Positions 37,347-41,369 of a DNA stretch of 41,369 nt are shown here, piece after piece (position 1 is the stretch's first letter; each line of letters starts with the position of its first letter). A program made the translations under genes and the position numbers. The notes under the pieces were generated by a model that worked only from the letters and a program-made list of their open reading frames with translations, ran no database searches and was not told the origin of the DNA. Source of the stretch: Nocardiopsis kunsanensis DSM 44524 (GTDB taxonomy: Bacteria; Actinomycetota; Actinomycetes; Streptosporangiales; Streptosporangiaceae); contig NZ_ANAY01000045.1 of NCBI RefSeq assembly GCF_000340965.1, positions 1 to 41,369 of the forward strand. Direction: 5' to 3'.

Positions 37347-37866
37347 GGGGAACCTCCTGTGTTCGTGCGGTGTCACGGTGCGTCGTCTCGGTGCCCCGGG
37401 CCGCTGTTCCGTCCGGGGCTGGGATCTGCGGGGTCCGGGCGGTCACCGTGCTCACCGGCCTCACATGCCTGGACGCAGGGCTTCCTCTCGCCGGGTACCG
37501 GAAACCGCCCCTGGAACCGGTGCGGTCCGGGGTGTGCGGGTGTTCCGGTGGGATGCGGGGAGGATGCCGGCAGGAGGGTTCGCGGCCTGCCGATTACGGC
37601 ATGCATGAGGTGCTGTCCCTGCTGCGTCGCGGACACGGAGACCGGTCGACACGGCTCAGCGTGGGCCTGATAGGGGCCCGACCGCCCTAGGGACACGGAC
37701 AGAGCGCTGCGGCGACGCGGCAGAAGTCCACTGCCCGTCGCTTCGTCAGATACGCGCTCGTCAAGGAAGTCACGTCTTCGACGGTACCGGCACCCGCCGG
37801 AGTTTGTCACTGGTGTCGTGAATCACAGGCCCGGCGCAGCAGCTCAAGGGCGGCACGGTGCCCGGT
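37347..37866. other. 520-base gap without a recognised gene
   Basis: The stretch between the thioredoxin-like gene and the sulfurtransferase gene has several open frames on both strands, none with a family resemblance or a good ribosome site. A hairpin CGGCAGG (37568-37574) with CCTGCCG (37586-37592) lies about 220 bases upstream of the sulfurtransferase start. I found no convincing -35/-10 pair and no Cys-rich leader peptide of the kind that precedes some actinobacterial sulfur operons. Confidence 0.4.
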
Positions 37867-38202
37867 TCAGCGAACGGCCTCACCGAGCGCGGCGATGACG
37901 TCCGGCTTGCGCGGCTGCCCGCCGGCCCGGCGCACCACACGTCCGGCGGCGTCCAGCACGAACACGGTGGGTGTCCCGGTGATACCGAGGTCGCGCACCA
38001 GTTCCAGATGGGATTCGGCGTCGATCTCCACGTGTACGACACCCTCGACCATGCCTGCCACGTCCTCGAGGATCCGGCGTGTGGCGCGGCAGGGCTGGCA
38101 GAAGGCCGAGGAGATCTGCACGAGGGTCGCACGTTCCCCGAGCTGTGCCCCGATCTGCTGGGCCGTGAGCACATCGCCCACGTCCCCCTGCTTCCGTTCC
38201 AT
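37867..38202 (-). CDS. Thioredoxin-family protein with CQPC active site
   Basis: A 111-residue single thioredoxin domain: LVQISSAFCQPCRATRRILEDVA with Cys35 and Cys38, then VVHVEIDAESHLELVRDLGITGTPTVFVLDAAGRVVRRAGG containing the cis-Pro (TPT). The motif is CQPC instead of CGPC, which usually shifts the redox potential. There is no signal peptide, so it is cytoplasmic. It starts five bases after the DUF2993 gene in a two-gene operon. Confidence 0.9.
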   Translation of the reverse strand: MERKQGDVGDVLTAQQIGAQLGERATLVQISSAFCQPCRATRRILEDVAGMVEGVVHVEIDAESHLELVRDLGITGTPTVFVLDAAGRVVRRAGGQPRKPDVIAALGEAVR

Positions 38203-38207
38203 CCCGA

Positions 38208-38909
38208 TCAGGCCGCCTCGTCGCCCATGATCGGGACGTCCTGCGCGGTGCCGTCGACCCGGACACCGCTGCCGGTGGGTTCTACCTCGGTGATCTGCAG
38301 GCCGTAGGGGAGCTCGGGGATCTGGATACTGAACGCGAGCATCCCGGCGACGCTGTCCACGACTCGGGAGGGGGCACCGTCCACCTCGACGTCGACCGGG
38401 ATCACGTGGAGGGTGCCGTCGTCGATCTCGAACTCGGCCCCGGAGGAGATCCGAGTACTCAGATCCAGCTCGGTGATGGCGAGCTCACCGGACATGCGGG
38501 CCTCCTCTCCTTCATTGTTGATGGTCACGCCCTCGGGGAGCTGGGAATCGAGGTAGCCGTACGGGAGCACGACCGAGCCGTCGATCCCGCCGGCCACGAC
38601 CTCGGGCTGCCCGCCGACGAGGTCCGGCAGCGGGGCCCCGACGTCGGTGAGGTCGACGTTCACCTGTTCCACGTCGACGCCCTCGACGGTGGCGCTACCG
38701 GCGCTGAGACCGATCTCGGAGTAGTCGCCCTTGATCGCCTGGGGCAGGAAGGCCCAGCCCTCGATGGCCACGTCCGGCTCCTCTGACATGTTCATCTGTT
38801 CGGCGGTCCGTGCGGCGATCGTGTTCTGCGCGAAGCTGCGGGCCAGAACGTCACCCACAACCACCACGACAGCCAGGAAGATCAGGAAGACCACAAGGAA
38901 CTTACGCAT
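38208..38909 (-). CDS. DUF2993 (LmeA-like) envelope lipid-binding protein
   Basis: A 233-residue protein. An N-terminal signal anchor (MRKFLVVFLIFLAVVVVVGDVLA) precedes an extracytoplasmic domain with FAQNTIAARTAEQMNM, VAIEGWAFLPQAIKGDYSEIGLSA, and DGTLHVIPVDVEVDG. This matches DUF2993, whose mycobacterial member LmeA binds phospholipid and supports lipomannan elongation. TGGGG precedes ATG 38909. The thioredoxin-like gene follows within five bases; DUF2993-thioredoxin pairs are seen in other actinobacteria as I recall, but their joint role is not known to me. Confidence 0.87.
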   Translation of the reverse strand: MRKFLVVFLIFLAVVVVVGDVLARSFAQNTIAARTAEQMNMSEEPDVAIEGWAFLPQAIKGDYSEIGLSAGSATVEGVDVEQVNVDLTDVGAPLPDLVGGQPEVVAGGIDGSVVLPYGYLDSQLPEGVTINNEGEEARMSGELAITELDLSTRISSGAEFEIDDGTLHVIPVDVEVDGAPSRVVDSVAGMLAFSIQIPELPYGLQITEVEPTGSGVRVDGTAQDVPIMGDEAA

Positions 38910-39139
38910 CGGAAACCCCAGAACACTCTCTCTTGCTCCGGCGCGCGTTTCGGCTGGGTGGTCCGGCCGTCTTGGTCACACGCCATCGGCACCGGTCGGG
39001 AAACCCCGGTTGGGAACCGTACTTCACTCGATCTTGGACGCCATCGGGGTCGGGACGGTTCGACACGACGGAACGAAGTGACACTCTCGAAACGTCCGAG
39101 GCCGCTACGGGCCCGCTCCGACCGTCCTGAGCGGACCGG

Positions 39140-40291
39140 TCAGCGCGGCATGAGCATAGTCGCGAGGCCGTCACTGGCCGAGGCCTCGGACAGGGAGAGC
39201 TCGATCACGTTGGTGGCCACGACGACGCCGGCGCTGCGGCGCTGGAACTCCAGCACGTGCGGTTGCTGCTCGTGTTCCTCACGGGCGAGCTCGTCGCGGT
39301 AGATCGCGTACACGATGCGCTGCTGCGGTGCACTGGCCACGGTGTGTGCTGCGAAGAGCAGGGTGTCGGGTTCGTTGCGCGAGACCTCGGAGACCACCGC
39401 GCCCGCGAGCTGGTCGAAGGCGGGCACCTGGCCGTCGGCGATCGTGTAGATCGTGATCACGCTACGGGCGTTGGAGCCCTGGGAACGGCGCGGCGGAGCG
39501 TCGTAGAGATCGTCGTAGGTGTCGGCGTTACGGCGCTTGCGGCGCACGGGCTCCTCCGGAAGGTCTTCGAAGTCGTCCTCGTCCGCGTGGTCGTACTCGT
39601 CGTCGTAGTAGTAGTCGTCGTCATCGTCGTGGTCGTTCCGGCGCGGGTCGACCGCGAGAGCGGCTGCGCCCCAGAGGGCGGAGACCGCGCCCAGCATGAG
39701 CAGCGGCCCGAGGGCGCCCAGGCCGAAACGGCTGACGACGACCGAGAGGAGCACGCTCAGGGTGACCAGGGCGACGACGGTGAGACCCGTGTTCCGGGTG
39801 ATCGGGGCGCGCCGGGCGGCCATGGTGAGAGCGGCCGCCAGGAGCACCGCGGCGAACCCGTGGACGAGGCCGGCGAGGACACGCGGGATGAGGTCGTAAT
39901 GGTCGGCGAAGGCGGGGAAGGTCGAGCCGAACTGCCCGCTCAACCGGTCCACGCCGAACACGACCAGTGGAACGACGGTGAAGGCGCTCAGCAGCAGGCG
40001 CGAGGCGAACCGCGCCGTGGAGGCCCGGGCGGTGAACTCGAAAGCCCCCCAGGCCATGTAGAGCGGCCCGATCAGGCCGAGCCCTGTTTGCAGCAGCCGG
40101 AAGGTGAGCTCGCCGAAATCGAACATCGCGCCGATCACGGCCGCGCTCAGCCCAACCGTCATACCCAGTGCGGCGATCAGCCAAGCGACCGAGGCCACAC
40201 CGGGACGGCGCTGTGCGTACGCGGCGAGGGCAGCAGTGCCGCTCCAGCCCACCAACGCGCTTATGAATGCCAGTCCTACCGTCACCATCAT
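39140..40291 (-). CDS. Multi-helix membrane protein with C-terminal ABM-like domain
   Basis: A 383-residue protein from ATG 40291; ATG 40288 is equally possible. Residues 1 to about 215 have six or seven hydrophobic helices (VGLAFISALVGWSGTAALAAY, VAWLIAALGMTVGLSAAVIGA, LLQTGLGLIGPLYMAWGAF, LLLSAFTVVPLVVFGV and others). A linker at about 218-275 is rich in Asp and Tyr (NDHDDDDDYYYDDEYDH) then basic. Residues about 287-375 resemble an antibiotic-biosynthesis-monooxygenase (ABM) ferredoxin-like domain: ARSVITIYTIADGQVPAFDQ, EPDTLLFAAHTV, QRIVYAIYRDELAREEHEQQ. ABM domains are usually free dimeric enzymes or heme/quinone binders. The function of the fusion is unknown. Confidence 0.75.
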   Translation of the reverse strand: MMVTVGLAFISALVGWSGTAALAAYAQRRPGVASVAWLIAALGMTVGLSAAVIGAMFDFGELTFRLLQTGLGLIGPLYMAWGAFEFTARASTARFASRLLLSAFTVVPLVVFGVDRLSGQFGSTFPAFADHYDLIPRVLAGLVHGFAAVLLAAALTMAARRAPITRNTGLTVVALVTLSVLLSVVVSRFGLGALGPLLMLGAVSALWGAAALAVDPRRNDHDDDDDYYYDDEYDHADEDDFEDLPEEPVRRKRRNADTYDDLYDAPPRRSQGSNARSVITIYTIADGQVPAFDQLAGAVVSEVSRNEPDTLLFAAHTVASAPQQRIVYAIYRDELAREEHEQQPHVLEFQRRSAGVVVATNVIELSLSEASASDGLATMLMPR

Positions 40292-40534
40292 GAACAATGA
40301 TGCTTCACGTCGGTGGGTGGATGTGCACCACGTGCGCTGATTCGACACCCTCGTCAGGGGTGATCCCGCAGAACGGAGGCTACTCATGGCTTGAGAGGTG
40401 TGATCTTCCTCACCCGCTTTTTCCTCGCGACCCTCTGGCGACACACCGACGACCTGGGGGCTTAGGCTCACCACACACGGGGTTCCGGCCCCGACGACGG
40501 AGGATCGCCTCCCCACCCGAGCCAGGAGTAGAAC

Positions 40535-41314
40535 GTGTCACATCCCGCCCGGCCGGGAGCCGCCTTCTTCGACGTCGACAACACCCTGTTGAGGGGTGCG
40601 TCGATCTACCACTTCGCCCGCGGCCTGGCCGCCCGCGATCTGTTCACCACACGTGATCTGGTCCGTTTCGCATGGGGCCAGACGGTCTTCCGCATCACCG
40701 GGAACGAGCAGCCCGAACACATCAACGCGGCACGGGAGTCGGCGCTGGCCTTCGTCGCCGGCCACGACGTGGGCGACCTTGTCAGCCTGTGCGAGGAGAT
40801 CTACGACCACACCATGGCGAACCGGATCTGGGCAGGTACCCACGCGCTCGTGCGCCGGCACCTGGACGCCGGGCAACCGGTGTGGTTGGTGACCGCCACC
40901 CCGGTGGAGCTGGCCCGTATCATCCAGCGGCGCCTCGGACTCACGGGAGCGCTGGGCACCGAAGCCGAGTACTCCGGAGGTGTCTACACGGGTCGGCTCA
41001 ACGGCGACCTGCTGCACGGGCCCGCCAAGGCCGTCGCGGTGCGTGCCCTGGCCGAGGAACAGGGACTGGACCTGAAGCAGTGCTCGGCCTACAGCGATTC
41101 CTACAACGACCTGCCGCTGCTGTCGCTCGTGGGGGACCCGCACGCGGTCAACCCCGACGGTGACCTCCATCGGCACGCACGCACACAGGACTGGCCGATA
41201 CACGACTTCCGCCGTCACCGCCGCGCGGCCAAAGTCGCGCTGCCCGTGGCCGCAGTCGGCGCCGCGGCGGGGCTGGTTGCGTTGCGGGCGGTCCGCAACC
41301 GCGCCACGCGCTAG
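40535..41314 (+). CDS. HAD-IB family phosphatase
   Basis: A 259-residue protein from GTG 40535, with AGGAG seven bases upstream. HAD motifs: AAFFDVDNTLL (nucleophile Asp13, Asp15), VWLVTATPVELA (motif II Thr), the Lys in GPAKAVAVRALAE (motif III) and YSDSYNDLPLLSLVG (motif IV). The helical cap (ASIYHFARGLAARDLFTTRDLVRFAWGQ) is that of the SerB-like IB subfamily, which acts on phosphoserine or phospholipid head groups. A C-terminal basic then hydrophobic tail (RRHRRAAKVALPVAAVGAAAGLVAL) suggests membrane attachment and argues against plain SerB. Confidence 0.9.
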   Translation: MSHPARPGAAFFDVDNTLLRGASIYHFARGLAARDLFTTRDLVRFAWGQTVFRITGNEQPEHINAARESALAFVAGHDVGDLVSLCEEIYDHTMANRIWAGTHALVRRHLDAGQPVWLVTATPVELARIIQRRLGLTGALGTEAEYSGGVYTGRLNGDLLHGPAKAVAVRALAEEQGLDLKQCSAYSDSYNDLPLLSLVGDPHAVNPDGDLHRHARTQDWPIHDFRRHRRAAKVALPVAAVGAAAGLVALRAVRNRATR

Positions 41315-41332
41315 TGCCGTGGCCGGGAACGT

Positions 41333-41344
41333 TCACCCGGGTGA
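41333..41344. repeat. Palindrome after the HAD gene
   Basis: TCACCCGGGTGA is a perfect 12-base palindrome 18 bases past the HAD stop, close to the window end. It could be an operator for the next gene or chance. Confidence 0.25.
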
Positions 41345-41369
41345 GTGATCGATGCCAGGGTTGACCGCA

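Noticed and set aside
37370..37690. 106-residue plus-strand frame in the gap upstream of the sulfurtransferase gene
   Set aside because: It has no ribosome site, no recognisable domain and overlaps other equally long frames, as expected by chance at this GC content.
37347..37866. Short Cys-containing leader peptide ahead of the sulfurtransferase gene
   Set aside because: Actinobacterial sulfur operons sometimes have one, but no short frame here shows the usual His-x-Asp-Leu-x-Arg ... Cys-Arg pattern with a start and ribosome site.
1..41369. Mobile elements, prophage or CRISPR array
   Set aside because: No transposase, integrase, phage structural gene or regularly spaced repeats were seen on either strand.

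Overview
The window is high-GC chromosomal DNA from an actinomycete. Gene content and order (cysS, ispF, carD, phoU and senX3-regX3 close together; mshA-ybjN-gpmA; murT-gatD; a CysA-type sulfurtransferase followed by DUF1416) fit Actinobacteria. The mixture of a secreted GH16 glucanase, DUF2637, DUF2207 and M56/BlaI genes suggests Nocardiopsaceae (Nocardiopsis, Streptomonospora or Thermobifida). The family is an inference from gene families and codon usage, not from a marker search. I saw no insertion sequence, phage gene or CRISPR array, so this looks like core or near-core chromosome.

Layout. 1-1.4 kb: end of a thioredoxin-reductase-like gene, a TusA-like protein and an ArsR-rhodanese fusion, probably sulfur or redox handling. 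1.4-9.0 kb: tRNA-Thr, rlmB, a GH16 glucanase with a CelR/CebR-like box upstream, cysS, a DUF2637 membrane protein, ispF and carD. The usual ispD between carD and ispF is absent. 9.0-12.3 kb: phoU divergent from senX3-regX3 with a PHO box between, then dtd. 12.3-20.6 kb: membrane and envelope proteins, namely DUF2207, two tandem neutral zinc metallopeptidases, a large membrane protein whose alpha/beta-hydrolase motifs are split by a transmembrane block, DUF2516, and a BlaI-M56 pair. 20.7-24.2 kb: macro-domain protein, DNA photolyase divergent from a DUF523-DUF1722 protein, and a decayed esterase fragment.

24.3-30.5 kb: mshA (mycothiol), ybjN, gpmA, a GIDE-domain membrane protein with a DsrE protein, a nitrobindin-like protein that lacks the heme-ligating His, and ygfZ. 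A branched inverted repeat sits between the last two. 30.7-35.9 kb: a medium-chain oxidoreductase, then gatD and murT (lipid II amidation) preceded on the same strand by an uncharacterised membrane protein with a broken Walker A motif. 36.2-41.3 kb: sulfurtransferase and DUF1416, a CQPC thioredoxin with a DUF2993 lipoprotein-like partner, a membrane protein fused to a monooxygenase-like domain, and a HAD-IB phosphatase.

Themes. Several genes have a TANNNT hexamer 6-8 bases before the start codon and no clear Shine-Dalgarno sequence, the pattern expected of leaderless mRNAs. Envelope genes (murT-gatD and neighbour, DUF2207, peptidases, split hydrolase) and thiol/sulfur genes (mshA, rhodaneses, DsrE, thioredoxin, TusA-like, DUF523) recur. 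The best candidates for undescribed biology are the split membrane hydrolase at 16340-18784, the pseudo-ATPase membrane protein at 33794-35896, the branched inverted repeat at 29150-29230, and the membrane-ABM fusion at 39140-40291.
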